Origin: RGIG2041 sp045546315
Lineage (GTDB): Bacteria; Bacillota; Clostridia; UBA1381; UMGS1253
Length of the DNA: 64,000 nucleotides
Assembly: GCA_045546315.1 (NCBI GenBank)
Contig: JAZQCN010000091.1
Coordinates: 104,586-168,585 of the forward strand
Reading direction: 5' to 3'
Shown: positions 42,799 to 51,810 of the stretch, one piece after another
Layout of the letters: each line of letters opens with the position of its first letter
How positions within the stretch are numbered: position 1 is the stretch's first letter
Made by a program: the position numbers and the translations under genes
Notes under the pieces: generated by a model
What the model saw: only the letters and a program-made list of their open reading frames with translations
Told to the model about the DNA's origin: nothing
Databases searched by the model: none

Positions 42799-43257
42799 TT
42801 ATTTTTGCGTATCTATGTGCTCTAAAAGTCCGCGCACGCCTGCGCTGACCTCGCGATATGTTGTTTCAAAATCGCCCGTGTACCACGGATCGTCGATATC
42901 TTTAGGCGCATCGGTAAAGTCCAGAAGGCGGCAAACCTTGTGTGCGTCATCGTTATCCGCAATCCGCAAAATGTCTTTGACATTTTCCATTTCCATACCG
43001 ATGATATAATCAAATTCCCTGCAGTCCTTTTTCGTTAAAAGCACAGCACGCTTTTTTGAAGGGTCAATCCCCAAGCTTAAAAGCACCTCGCGCGTACCGC
43101 GATGCACGCCGTTGCCGATTTCCCAGGTGCTCGTTGCGGCAGACGCAATATAAAATTCATCTGCACGCCCGAGCTTTTCTACTAAATCGCGCATTAAAAA
43201 CTCCGCCATCGGGCTGCGGCAGATATTGCCTAAGCATACAAACATAATTTTCGTCAT
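42799..43257 (-). CDS. Low-molecular-weight protein tyrosine phosphatase
   Basis: A 152-residue LMW-PTP: the P-loop CLGNICRS lies at residues 8-15 with nucleophile C8 and R14, and the general-acid loop DDPWYTGDFE near the C-terminus. ATG 43257 is chosen since AAGGAG lies eight bases upstream and the P-loop must sit at the N-terminus; the frame opens 14 codons earlier. It could dephosphorylate bacterial tyrosine kinases or act on low-mass substrates. It is the last gene of the cdaA-cdaR-polC run. Confidence 0.92.
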   Translation of the reverse strand: MTKIMFVCLGNICRSPMAEFLMRDLVEKLGRADEFYIASAATSTWEIGNGVHRGTREVLLSLGIDPSKKRAVLLTKKDCREFDYIIGMEMENVKDILRIADNDDAHKVCRLLDFTDAPKDIDDPWYTGDFETTYREVSAGVRGLLEHIDTQK

Positions 43258-43270
43258 AGCTTTGCTCTCC

Positions 43271-43609
43271 TTAGTATCCGTATTCTGCCAAAAAATCACG
43301 CAAAGTATCTAAAAATGCTTCTTCACCGAAGGTATTGATTTTAAACAGCACCGCTTGGCTGCCGCCGGTCGCAATTGCGCTGATAAACAATGCATCGTCT
43401 TTGCCAAGCATCGTTACGCTCAGACTGACACGATTGCCGCCCATTACACTGTAGCGCTCAAACACACGCACAGCACAGCGCACATCGCCTATACATTTGT
43501 CTGTTTTTTCCTCCAGGGTTGCGGAGCTGCTTGCCATCAAAACATGCCGCTCCATTGCCTGCAGCACACGGTCAAAATCCCCGCAAAAGCTATGTTCAAG
43601 CTTTGCCAT
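43271..43609 (-). CDS. DUF6054-like small protein
   Basis: A 112-residue cytoplasmic protein that I place, with moderate confidence, in DUF6054: it shares the pattern SATLEEKTDK, RVFERYSVMGGNRVSLSVT, SAIATGGSQAVLFKINTFGEE. No catalytic motif, membrane segment or signal is seen. It is 12 bases after polC and 13 bases before the phosphatase gene, so it is co-transcribed with them. Function unknown. Confidence 0.75.
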   Translation of the reverse strand: MAKLEHSFCGDFDRVLQAMERHVLMASSSATLEEKTDKCIGDVRCAVRVFERYSVMGGNRVSLSVTMLGKDDALFISAIATGGSQAVLFKINTFGEEAFLDTLRDFLAEYGY

Positions 43610-43621
43610 AAAACACCCTCC

Positions 43622-46600
43622 TTAAAAATCAAAGGTCAGCTGACTGCTTTCCTTCATACCGATAAAGCAGCCGTTACGCTCCAGGGTTTCCACAGCCGTT
43701 TTCGGAATTTTCGTGCGCGTAGTGAAGTCCTCGATTGATGTGAATTCACTCTCCGCGCGCGCTGCGGCAATCGACTCGCCGATGGCAATACTGATGCCGG
43801 GCAAGCTCGAAAGCGGCGGCAGAATTTTGCCGTTTACCGGCAGGAAGTTCTTTGCATCGGATTTATACAAATCTATCGGCAAAAATTCAAACCCGCGCGC
43901 ATACATTTCGCGCACCAGCTCCATTGTCGTATACAAATCCGACTCCTTCTGCGACGGCTTTTCCATCGCCTCAATCGTGTGCATTGCATCTTTCAGCGGG
44001 CCGGGGCCCTTGCACATCATTTCCGCATCGAATGCACCGAGCGCACGAATCGAAAAATACGCACTGTAGTATTCCACCGGCATATGTACCTTAAACCATG
44101 CAATGCGGAACGCCATCATCACATAGGCTGCAGCGTGTGCCTTCGGGAACATATATTTAATCTTATTACACGACTCGATATACCATTCCGGCACATCGTT
44201 TTCGCGCATCAGTGCTTCATCGTCCTTTGTAAGCCCCTTACCCTTACGCACCTTCTCCATAATGGTAAACGAATCCTGCGGCGGCAGACCCATATGAATC
44301 AAATAAATCATAATATCGTCACGCGTACAGATGGCTTCCTTCAGCGTAATCGTGCCTTCGCGGATATAGTCCTGCGCGTTGTTGAGCCATACATCCGTGC
44401 CGTGGGACAGGCCGGAAATTCTAAGGAGCTCCGAAAACATCGTCGGCTCGGTATCGACAAGCATCTGGCGCACAAACGCCGTACCGAACTCCGGCACACC
44501 AAAGGTACCGACCGTCGAGCCAATATCCTCCGGCGTAACGCCAAGCGCCTCTGTGCTGCCAAATAAGCTTAAGGTTTTCTTATCGTCGAGTGGGATGGTT
44601 TTTGCATCCTTACCCGTCAAGTCTTCAAGCATACGGATAACCGTTGGGTCATCGTGGCCGAGAATATCGAGCTTTAAAAGGTTATCGTGGATGGAGTGAT
44701 AGTCAAAGTGCGTTGTAACAATATCACTTGTCGGGTCCTCCGCCGGATGCTGTACCGGCGTAAACATATGAATGTCCAGATTCTTCGGGCAAACAATAAC
44801 GCCGCCCGGATGCTGACCGGTTGTGCGCTTTACGCCCGTGCAGCCAAGCGTGATGCGGTTAATCTCCGCCGAATGTACAACCTTCGAGCGCTCCGCAAAA
44901 TATTTCTTTACATAGCCAAACGCCGTTTTTTCCGCAATCGTACCGATGGTACCGGCGCGGAATACATACCCCTCACCGAACAGCTCCTCGGTGTATTTAT
45001 GCGCAACACTCTGGTACTCGCCGGAGAAGTTTAAATCGATATCCGGCGCCTTGTCGCCCTTAAAGCCCAGGAAGGTTTCAAACGGAATATCGTGACCGTC
45101 CTTTTTATACAGCTCACCGCACTCCGGGCAGTATTTGTCCGGCAGGTCACAGCCGGAAATACCCGAGCCGTCGCCGTTAAACTCGCTGTGCTTACATTTC
45201 GGGCAGATGTAGTGCGCCGGCAGCGCATTTACCTCTGTAATGCCGGTCAAAAACGCAATCAGCGACGAGCCGACCGAGCCTCGCGAGCCAACCAGATACC
45301 CGTCCGAGTTGGATTTTTTCACCAACTTATGCGCAATCATATACATCACGGAAAAGCCATAGGTTACGATGGAGTGCAGTTCCTTTTTGATGCGCTCCTC
45401 CACAAGCTCCGGCAGCGGGTCGCCGTAAATTTCCTTTGCCGTTTCATAGCTCATGCGGACGATATCCTCCTCCGCGCCCTCAATGCTCGGCGGATAAGTG
45501 CCGTCCTTCACCGGCTGCAAAACCTCTACCATATCGGCAATTCTATTCGGGTCTTCAATGACCACGCGGTATGCCGTCTCCTCGTCCAGATACGAAAATT
45601 CGTCTAACATTTCGCGCGTTGTACGCAAATACAGCGGCGCCTGGAAGTCTGCATCATCAAAGCCCTTGCCCGCCATCAGCACGCGGCGGTAGACCTCATC
45701 GTCCGGGTCGAGAAAATGTACATCGCCCGTTGCAACCACGGGTTTACCGTGCTTGTCGGCAAGCGCGATGATTTTTTTGTTGACCTCTTCTAATTCTTTT
45801 CTCGACTGCACGGAGCCGTTTCGGAGCATAAATTCATTATTCCCGAGCGGCTGTACCTCGTAGTAATCATAAAATGCGGCAATCGATTCAATTACATCCG
45901 CACTCTTGCCGCCGAAAATCGCCTGATACAGCTCGCCCGCTTCGCAGGCAGAGCCGACAATCAAGCCCTCGCGGTATTTGTTGATAATGCTCTTCGGCAT
46001 ACGCGGCTGACGGTAGTAATAATCAAGATTCGAAGCGGAAATCAAGCGGTACAGATTTTCCAGACCGACATAGTTTTTCGCCAAAATGATAATATGGTTC
46101 GACGGCGCCGCACGCACATCAATTTCATCGCCGAAGGCATCGTTAATCTCACCGATGCTCTGAACGCCGCGCTTTTCAAGCATATCCAGAAGGTGCTTAA
46201 AAATCTCTGCCGTCGCCAGCGCATCGTCTACGGCGCGGTGGTGGTTTTCCAGCTTCACCTTCAGATGCTTTGCAATAATATTGAGCTTAAAGCTCTTTAA
46301 TTCCGTCAAAAGCTTTCTCGAAAGCTCTAAGGTGTCTATATAGGTATGCGTAAAGTCTTTACCCATACGCGCGAGTCCCGCACGGACAAAGCCCGTGTCA
46401 AAGCCTGCATTGTGCGCCACAAGCACACTGCCCTCGCAGTATTCCATAAACTTTTTAAGCGCCTCTTCCTCCTCCGGCGCATCGGCAACCATAGCATCCG
46501 TAATGCCTGTTAATTCCACAACCTTTTGCGGAATGCTCACCGGCGGATGTACAAAGGTGGAAAACGAATCGTAGATTTCGCCGTCAACAACCTTAATCGC

Positions 46601-47626
46601 GCCGATTTCCGTGATATAACACTTCTCCGCCGACAAGCCCGTGGTTTCCAAATCGAACACGACAAAGCTGCCCTTTAAGCTGCCGTTCTCGCCGCCGACC
46701 ACAATCTGTGTGCTGTCATCGACCACATAGCCCTCCACGCCGTAAATCACCTTGATATCATTGTCCTTTGCTGCCTTCGCCGCTTCCGGAAACGCCTGCA
46801 CCACGCCGTGGTCCGTAATGGCAATTGCCTTATGCCCCCACTTTGCGGCACGCGCAATCAGACTCTTTGCCGAGGATACGCCGTCCATCGCGGACATCTG
46901 TGTATGCACATGCAGCTCCACGCGCTTTTGCGGCTCGTTGTCTTCCTTGATGCCCTCCTTCGGCAGCTCGTTAATATCGTTGACAAACAAAACATAGTCA
47001 CCGGAGTATTTATCGTATACAATATCGGCATTCACAGCAATGTTGACGCCCTTCTTTAAGCGCTTTTCAATTTTTTCCTTTTGCGGTGTCGGCTTGGAAT
47101 AGCCACCGCCTGCGCGGTCGCCGCGCATCGGCACATCGCAAAACATCTTAATGGTAATCGAGCTTTTCTTATTCGTGATATCCGCCGTTACAATCCATGC
47201 TCCGTCACGGCGCTGCTTAAAGTCCACCGCAAAAATCTCGCCGCTGGTGCGCACGCGCCCCAGCTCCGGCACAATTTCCTCCAACGGTATAAGCTCGCCC
47301 TTGATTTTTTTGCCGACAATAATTTCGCTCGGCCCCTGGCCTTTGCTTTCACTTGCGAGCTTGCGCAAAATCTGCGCCTCCATCTCCTGCGCGTGCTTTT
47401 CGGCAAGCGTCAGCTCCTGTTCCATATAACGCACCAAAGCATCGCTGAGCTTAAACTTCTGCTTAAAGCTTTCCGCAATCAGCCTTGCCTGTGCCGAATC
47501 GTTTCTGCCGGCGCCGCTGAGCAAAATATCCATCACGCGCGTAGACTTATTTACATTGATTCGCTCAATTTCAATTTCCAATATTTCTTCCGGCGCATCC
47601 GGAAAAATTTCTCTGATTTTCGTCAT
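43622..47626 (-). CDS. polC: DNA polymerase III alpha subunit, Gram-positive type PolC
   Basis: The main replicative polymerase with built-in 3'-5' proofreading. From ATG 47626 it has 1334 residues, somewhat shorter than Bacillus PolC at the N-terminus. Domains in order: N-terminal region, OB domain (~110-210), PHP first half (ELHVHTQMSAMDG), DEDD exonuclease (FDLETTGL, AHNAGFDTGFV), PHP second half, polymerase core (GSRGSVGSS, a zinc cluster CPKC...CPECG, and the catalytic acids in DIDLNFSGEYQ), then HhH and tau-binding segments. An AGGAGA site supports ATG 47626 over the frame opening ten codons earlier. It is downstream of cdaA-cdaR. Confidence 0.97.
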   Translation of the reverse strand: MTKIREIFPDAPEEILEIEIERINVNKSTRVMDILLSGAGRNDSAQARLIAESFKQKFKLSDALVRYMEQELTLAEKHAQEMEAQILRKLASESKGQGPSEIIVGKKIKGELIPLEEIVPELGRVRTSGEIFAVDFKQRRDGAWIVTADITNKKSSITIKMFCDVPMRGDRAGGGYSKPTPQKEKIEKRLKKGVNIAVNADIVYDKYSGDYVLFVNDINELPKEGIKEDNEPQKRVELHVHTQMSAMDGVSSAKSLIARAAKWGHKAIAITDHGVVQAFPEAAKAAKDNDIKVIYGVEGYVVDDSTQIVVGGENGSLKGSFVVFDLETTGLSAEKCYITEIGAIKVVDGEIYDSFSTFVHPPVSIPQKVVELTGITDAMVADAPEEEEALKKFMEYCEGSVLVAHNAGFDTGFVRAGLARMGKDFTHTYIDTLELSRKLLTELKSFKLNIIAKHLKVKLENHHRAVDDALATAEIFKHLLDMLEKRGVQSIGEINDAFGDEIDVRAAPSNHIIILAKNYVGLENLYRLISASNLDYYYRQPRMPKSIINKYREGLIVGSACEAGELYQAIFGGKSADVIESIAAFYDYYEVQPLGNNEFMLRNGSVQSRKELEEVNKKIIALADKHGKPVVATGDVHFLDPDDEVYRRVLMAGKGFDDADFQAPLYLRTTREMLDEFSYLDEETAYRVVIEDPNRIADMVEVLQPVKDGTYPPSIEGAEEDIVRMSYETAKEIYGDPLPELVEERIKKELHSIVTYGFSVMYMIAHKLVKKSNSDGYLVGSRGSVGSSLIAFLTGITEVNALPAHYICPKCKHSEFNGDGSGISGCDLPDKYCPECGELYKKDGHDIPFETFLGFKGDKAPDIDLNFSGEYQSVAHKYTEELFGEGYVFRAGTIGTIAEKTAFGYVKKYFAERSKVVHSAEINRITLGCTGVKRTTGQHPGGVIVCPKNLDIHMFTPVQHPAEDPTSDIVTTHFDYHSIHDNLLKLDILGHDDPTVIRMLEDLTGKDAKTIPLDDKKTLSLFGSTEALGVTPEDIGSTVGTFGVPEFGTAFVRQMLVDTEPTMFSELLRISGLSHGTDVWLNNAQDYIREGTITLKEAICTRDDIMIYLIHMGLPPQDSFTIMEKVRKGKGLTKDDEALMRENDVPEWYIESCNKIKYMFPKAHAAAYVMMAFRIAWFKVHMPVEYYSAYFSIRALGAFDAEMMCKGPGPLKDAMHTIEAMEKPSQKESDLYTTMELVREMYARGFEFLPIDLYKSDAKNFLPVNGKILPPLSSLPGISIAIGESIAAARAESEFTSIEDFTTRTKIPKTAVETLERNGCFIGMKESSQLTFDF

Positions 47627-47661
47627 AGCCTCTCCTATATTTTCTTCATACTGCACAGCAC

Positions 47662-47699
47662 AGCGGGGCGCGCACCTGCGCCCCGCCGATTTTTTGTTT
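47662..47699 (+). other. GC-rich hairpin between cdaR and polC, oriented as a plus-strand terminator
   Basis: Stem GCGGGGCGC / GCGCCCCGC followed on the plus strand by GATTTTTTGTTTT. Both flanking genes run on the minus strand, where the hairpin has A-rich sequence before it and no T tract after it. It may stop antisense transcription or act as an mRNA processing hairpin ahead of polC. Confidence 0.6.
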
Positions 47700-48649
47700 T
47701 ATTCCGCCACCGGTGCAATGTTGAGCACAACCTCAACCTCAGCATCCTTCTCATTTAAGAACACATAGCCTGCCGGAAGCTCCAACCGAATCTTCGTTTT
47801 GCGCTTATCGGTCTTCAAGCCCTCCACATCCACGGCTTCGGTAAGAATACGCTCAAGCTTTTCTGTCGTGCTGCCTTTTAAAACGACAACCGCCTTTTCC
47901 GGCTCGCTCTGTGCAGAAACGACCTTATAGCCCTCTGCCGGCGTACCGCTGAGTACAACCTCAATCGGCACCTCCAGCTTTTCAGCCTGCATAAGCTTCA
48001 CCCCGATTTGAGTGTTGTCCGGTCTCAGGCGATTCGCACTGATGTCCATCTCTTGCCCTTCGGCATCTTTAATAATCAAATCCTTATACATCAGCTTGCC
48101 GAGATTGCCTTTTTCGATATCTGCCTTTTCAAGGCGTACATACGCACCGCCGATTTGCAAAATCTTTGACTGCGGCCCCACAATTTTGACATTCGCCGTT
48201 TCAAACTGTGCTTCAATGAGCTTGCGCTCCTCTTCCGTAATCTCCTCGGAAAATTCCACCTGCAACGGATGGGAGGCTTTGCCTTCCTTTTCCAGATTTA
48301 CAGGTATTTCTTTTTTCATATCCTGCACCATAATGCCACTCGACGGTACTGCAGCAAGGCGGCAGGTGCTCGTTTCCGGATCAATTTCACCGGTAACCGT
48401 AACTGCCTCGGCTTTGATAATGTAAAGCAGCTTGCCGGTAATCTTCACATCGACGGTAAGCGGCAATTCCTCCTTCAGATAGTTGCCGCTCTCCTCCAGT
48501 GCCTCCTGATTTAAAATACGCACCGGAACACTGCGCAGCCAACGCGTTCTGTCCGGATTTTGCGTAAACATCACGGCGCACCAGAGCAAAACCGCAATTA
48601 AAATCGAATAAATCTTCCACGCTGTATCAGAGGTTAAAAGCTTTTTCAT
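47699..48649 (-). CDS. cdaR: CdaR, YbbR-domain regulator of diadenylate cyclase
   Basis: A membrane-anchored extracytoplasmic protein that binds CdaA and tunes c-di-AMP synthesis. The 316 residues begin with one membrane helix (~12-30, IYSILIAVLLWCAVMF) followed by tandem YbbR domains with repeated patterns such as LTVDVKITG, VKIVGPQSKI, VPIEVVLSG and VVLKGSTEK-like segments. It shares one base with cdaA, giving tight coupling. The usual third partner glmM is not downstream; polC is. Confidence 0.93.
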   Translation of the reverse strand: MKKLLTSDTAWKIYSILIAVLLWCAVMFTQNPDRTRWLRSVPVRILNQEALEESGNYLKEELPLTVDVKITGKLLYIIKAEAVTVTGEIDPETSTCRLAAVPSSGIMVQDMKKEIPVNLEKEGKASHPLQVEFSEEITEEERKLIEAQFETANVKIVGPQSKILQIGGAYVRLEKADIEKGNLGKLMYKDLIIKDAEGQEMDISANRLRPDNTQIGVKLMQAEKLEVPIEVVLSGTPAEGYKVVSAQSEPEKAVVVLKGSTTEKLERILTEAVDVEGLKTDKRKTKIRLELPAGYVFLNEKDAEVEVVLNIAPVAE

Positions 48650-49488
48650 TATTTATCCTCCTTCCAAAACAGCAGCTTGCGCGCCTTCTTTACCGGCTTA
48701 TCGGTAGAAAATGCCTTAATAATTGCACGGCGCAGCGTTTCCTTCGTTAAGTTTCTTGTTAAATCGCCGTTTAAGGCAATCGAAATTTTGCCCGTTTCCT
48801 CGCTGACAACAACGACAATAGCATCCGAATTTTCCGAAAGACCGATTGCCGCACGGTGGCGTGTACCCAGTTCCTTCGACAAATCGCTCTTCGCCGTCAG
48901 CGGCAAAACGCAGCCTGCAGCCAAAATACGGTTGCTGCCGATAATAACCGCACCGTCGTGCAGCGGCGTATTCGGCACAAAAATATTGACCAGAAGCTCA
49001 GCCGTTACCTGCGCGGAAAGCGGGGTGCCGCCTGCGGCAATGTCGCCGAGCTTTGTAATACGCTCCAGGCAAATCAAAGCGCCGACCTTATTTTGCGATA
49101 AGCTGCTCGCCGCCATGCTGACTTGCTCTGCCAGCTCCTCAACGCCGGTATACTGACGGTTGGTAAAGCCGAAAATTCTGCCCCACGCCCCGTGACCGAT
49201 TTGCTCAAGTGCACGGCGAAGCTCCGGCTGAAACACGATTAAAAGCGCAATCAAGCCCAGCTGCAGCGTCTGCTGCAATATGTACTGCAGCGTATTAAAC
49301 CGAAGCCATGTGCTGAGCAAAAACAGCACCACCAGCACCAAAACGCCCTTGATAAGCTGTACGGCGCGCGTTTCACGAATCAAGCGAATTGCCCAGTAAA
49401 CAATGACGGCAACAATCGCGACATCAATAAAATCAGAAATACGGATAATTGATAAAAATCTCGACACGGACTCTATAAATTCAGCCAT
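48649..49488 (-). CDS. cdaA: Diadenylate cyclase CdaA
   Basis: Makes cyclic di-AMP from two ATP at the membrane. From ATG 49488 it has 279 residues: three N-terminal membrane helices (~12-90), then the DAC domain with the DGA motif in LHDGAVIIGSNRI and the RHR motif in LGTRHRAAIGLSE. GGGAGG lies eight bases before ATG 49488; the frame opens 16 codons earlier without a ribosome site. First gene of the cdaA-cdaR-polC run. Confidence 0.95.
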   Translation of the reverse strand: MAEFIESVSRFLSIIRISDFIDVAIVAVIVYWAIRLIRETRAVQLIKGVLVLVVLFLLSTWLRFNTLQYILQQTLQLGLIALLIVFQPELRRALEQIGHGAWGRIFGFTNRQYTGVEELAEQVSMAASSLSQNKVGALICLERITKLGDIAAGGTPLSAQVTAELLVNIFVPNTPLHDGAVIIGSNRILAAGCVLPLTAKSDLSKELGTRHRAAIGLSENSDAIVVVVSEETGKISIALNGDLTRNLTKETLRRAIIKAFSTDKPVKKARKLLFWKEDK

Positions 49489-49527
49489 TCCTTCAACCTC
49501 CCCTACGGTCGATATCCTTCTAATTTT

Positions 49528-49556
49528 ATTATACAACTTTTCCGTTTTAATTTCTA
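49528..49556 (-). promoter_or_regulatory. Promoter of cdaA
   Basis: Minus strand TAGAAA (4 of 6), 17-base spacer, TATAAT. It lies about 40 bases upstream of the cdaA start. Confidence 0.6.
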
Positions 49557-49593
49557 CCCCTTTTTGCGTTTATTTTAAATTTTTTCTCTACAC

Positions 49594-49622
49594 TTGCCAA
49601 CCGAAGATTTTTGTAGTACAAT
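49594..49622 (+). promoter_or_regulatory. Promoter of pdxK-ECF operon
   Basis: TTGCCA, 17-base spacer, TACAAT, each one base from consensus. Confidence 0.75.
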
Positions 49623-49668
49623 AATGCAGAAAGGATAGAAAAAAATCCGAAAGTGAGGTGTGCCCAAA

Positions 49669-50532
49669 ATGTACGATATTCCGAAAATCGCGGCTGTACA
49701 CGATTTGTCCGGCTACGGAAGATGCTCTCTTTCCGTTGTAATGCCGGTGCTCTCCGCAATGGGAATGCAGGTCTGCCCGATGCCGACCGCCGTACTCTCT
49801 ACGCACACCGGCGGCTTTGACGGCTATACCTTTGTCGATTTAACCGACACTATGACCGACTACTATAAGCACTGGCGCAGCTTAAATATCCAATTCGACT
49901 GCATTTATTCCGGCTTTCTCGGCTCAGCAAGACAGGTGGACATCATTTCTGATATGCTTGACGCCTTTGCAGCGGCAAAGCCGCTCGTTGTAGTCGATCC
50001 CGCCTTTGCAGACGACGGCGCGCTTTATTCCACCTTTGACACGGAATTTGTGCCGCATATGAAGCGCCTGGTTGCCAAGGCGCATACAATTACGCCGAAT
50101 ATTACCGAAGCAGCCTTCCTGCTCGGACGGGAGCTTCCCAAAACACTGACCAACGAAGAAGCGCGCGAATGGCTGCGTGCGCTGGCAGATTCAGGACCGG
50201 AAACGGTTATCATCACCAGTGCGCCGCTCAAGGATTGCAAAAGCAGCGTGATTGCCTATGAAAAAGCAAAGAACCGCTACTGTCAGCTCGCCTGCGAATA
50301 TATTCCGGCAGAGTATCCGGGCACGGGCGATACCTTTGCCAGTGTGCTGACCGGTGCGCTTTTGCAGAAAAACGATGTGCCTATGGCGATAACGCGCGCG
50401 GTCGATTTCGTTTCAAACTGCATCCGCGCGACCTTCGAGGCCGGCTGCACCCCGCGCGACGGTGTGCTCTTGGAAAAATATCTGCACACGCTCGCCATCA
50501 CGCCGGAAAGCCCGGCATGTAAGACTCTGTAG
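49669..50532 (+). CDS. Pyridoxal/pyridoxamine kinase family protein
   Basis: Phosphorylates vitamin B6 vitamers with ATP. The 287-residue ribokinase-fold protein begins near IAAVHDLSGYGRCSL, has TAVLSTHTGG, YSGFLGSARQ, ITPNITEAAFL and the anion hole GTGDTFASVLTG with the catalytic Asp. ATG 49669 fits the GAGGTG ribosome site; the GTG at 49660 lies inside it. It is followed at once by an ECF S component, which supports a salvage role. Symbol pdxK or pdxY is not distinguished here. Confidence 0.88.
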   Translation: MYDIPKIAAVHDLSGYGRCSLSVVMPVLSAMGMQVCPMPTAVLSTHTGGFDGYTFVDLTDTMTDYYKHWRSLNIQFDCIYSGFLGSARQVDIISDMLDAFAAAKPLVVVDPAFADDGALYSTFDTEFVPHMKRLVAKAHTITPNITEAAFLLGRELPKTLTNEEAREWLRALADSGPETVIITSAPLKDCKSSVIAYEKAKNRYCQLACEYIPAEYPGTGDTFASVLTGALLQKNDVPMAITRAVDFVSNCIRATFEAGCTPRDGVLLEKYLHTLAITPESPACKTL

Positions 50533-50543
50533 AGGTGATAAAA

Positions 50544-51050
50544 ATGCAAACATCCACGAAAAAACTGACCTTTGCTGCCATTATGGCGGCGCTGACCTTT
50601 ATCGCTACGCGCTTTACGCAGTTTCCCATCGGCGCGCTTGGCTATGTGCACGCAGGCGACGCAGTCGTACTTTTATGCGCGTTTATCCCCGGCGGTGGCT
50701 ATGGCGTCGCGGCAGCGGGTATCGGCTCGATGCTTGCCGACTTAACCAGCGGCTATGCAATTTATGCCCTGCCCACACTGATCATCAAAGCGCTGATGTG
50801 CCTTTGCGTACTCGGCATTGCCGACAAGGAAAAGCCGCTTTCTATACGCACCGTACTCGGTATGGTGCTCGGCTGCATCGTCATGATGCTCGGCTATTTC
50901 GTTTTCGACTATTTCTTTATGGGCTACCGCGAGCTTGCCGTGCTGCAAATGATTTTTGCAAGCTGGACGCAGGCGCTGTTCGGCTGCATCGCGGCGTTCC
51001 TTTTGTTGATTGCGCTGGTAAAAGCAAAAGTATTGAAAGCTTTCAAATAA
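50544..51050 (+). CDS. ECF transporter S component, likely vitamin B6
   Basis: A 168-residue integral membrane protein with five to six helices, the size and pattern of ECF substrate-binding subunits: N-terminal KKLTFAAIMAALTFIATRF, then VHAGDAVVLLCAFIPGG and a Gly/Ala-rich core. It depends on shared EcfA/A'/T subunits encoded elsewhere. Its place 11 bases after the pyridoxine-type kinase implies pyridoxine or a related vitamer as substrate (inference). ATG 50544 follows AGAGGTGA. Confidence 0.85.
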   Translation: MQTSTKKLTFAAIMAALTFIATRFTQFPIGALGYVHAGDAVVLLCAFIPGGGYGVAAAGIGSMLADLTSGYAIYALPTLIIKALMCLCVLGIADKEKPLSIRTVLGMVLGCIVMMLGYFVFDYFFMGYRELAVLQMIFASWTQALFGCIAAFLLLIALVKAKVLKAFK

Positions 51051-51088
51051 AAAATAAACGGAATTTTCAAAATTCCGTTTATTTTTTT
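51049..51088 (+). terminator. Terminator after the ECF gene
   Basis: Long stem around AATAAACGGAATTTT / AAAATTCCGTTTATT with a one-base centre and T7 tail. Confidence 0.88.
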
Positions 51089-51114
51089 GTTTAAGCCCTT
51101 GCAAATGGTGGTAT
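51089..51114 (+). promoter_or_regulatory. Possible stress-type promoter of hpf
   Basis: GTTTAA, 14-base spacer, TGGTAT resembles a sigma-B promoter (GTTTAA/GGGTAT). No good vegetative -10 lies at the right place. Most Clostridia lack sigma-B, so this is tentative. Confidence 0.25.
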
Positions 51115-51165
51115 ATATAAATACAGGGAATTTTTCCCGACTACACAGGCAAGGAGATGACAGGT

Positions 51166-51696
51166 ATGAAGTTTATTATCACCGGAAGAAAAATTGATGT
51201 AACGGAAGGCATGAAGGACAGAATCTACAAGCGTCTCGGCAAGCTTGAGAAATATTTTAAAGGCGAGCCGGAAGCAAAGGTAACCATCCGCACCGTAAAG
51301 GACGACCAAATCATCGAAGCCACCATTTACGACAACGGCGTAATGTACAGAGCAGAAGAAAGAGATGCCGACCTGTACGCCGCAATCGACAAAATCGTAG
51401 ATGTCATTGAGCGCCAGCTCAGAAAACATAAAACGCATCTGGAAAAGAAGCTTAAAAAAGGCGCTTTCGATATGCCGTATGAAGGTATGCTGCCGATAGA
51501 AGAGGAAAAAGAGCTGAAGGTCGTGAAGGTAAAGCGCTTTGCCTTCAAGCCGATGAGCGTCGAAGAAGCCATTTTGCAAATGGAGCTTTTGGGGCATAAC
51601 TTCTTCGTGTTTGACAATGCCGACGACGGCGATGTCATCAGCATTGTTTATAAGAGAAAAGACGGTAAATATGCTTTAATTGAGCAGGAAGAATAA
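51166..51696 (+). CDS. hpf: Ribosome hibernation promoting factor, long form
   Basis: Binds the 30S decoding region and dimerises 70S ribosomes into inactive 100S particles. The 176-residue protein has the N-terminal HPF domain (~1-95: KFIITGRKIDVTEGMKDRI and KLEKYF) and the C-terminal dimerisation domain (~118-170: KRFAFKPMSVEEAILQMELLGHNFFVF), so it is the long form. AAGGAG lies nine bases before ATG 51166; the ATG at 51157 overlaps it. Monocistronic between two terminators. Confidence 0.95.
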   Translation: MKFIITGRKIDVTEGMKDRIYKRLGKLEKYFKGEPEAKVTIRTVKDDQIIEATIYDNGVMYRAEERDADLYAAIDKIVDVIERQLRKHKTHLEKKLKKGAFDMPYEGMLPIEEEKELKVVKVKRFAFKPMSVEEAILQMELLGHNFFVFDNADDGDVISIVYKRKDGKYALIEQEE

Positions 51697-51750
51697 TAAG
51701 TGCGTTTAAAAAAACGCACAGTGATATTCGCTAGCAGGAAATGTTATGAA

Positions 51751-51785
51751 AAAAAGGTCGTCTCCACGGAGACGACCTTTTTTTG
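51751..51785. terminator. Bidirectional terminator between hpf and the AEC gene
   Basis: Stem AAAAAGGTCGTCTC / GAGACGACCTTTTT with loop CACG, T tract on both strands. Confidence 0.9.
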
Positions 51786-51810
51786 TATACAAAAACACAC
51801 TATAAATTTC

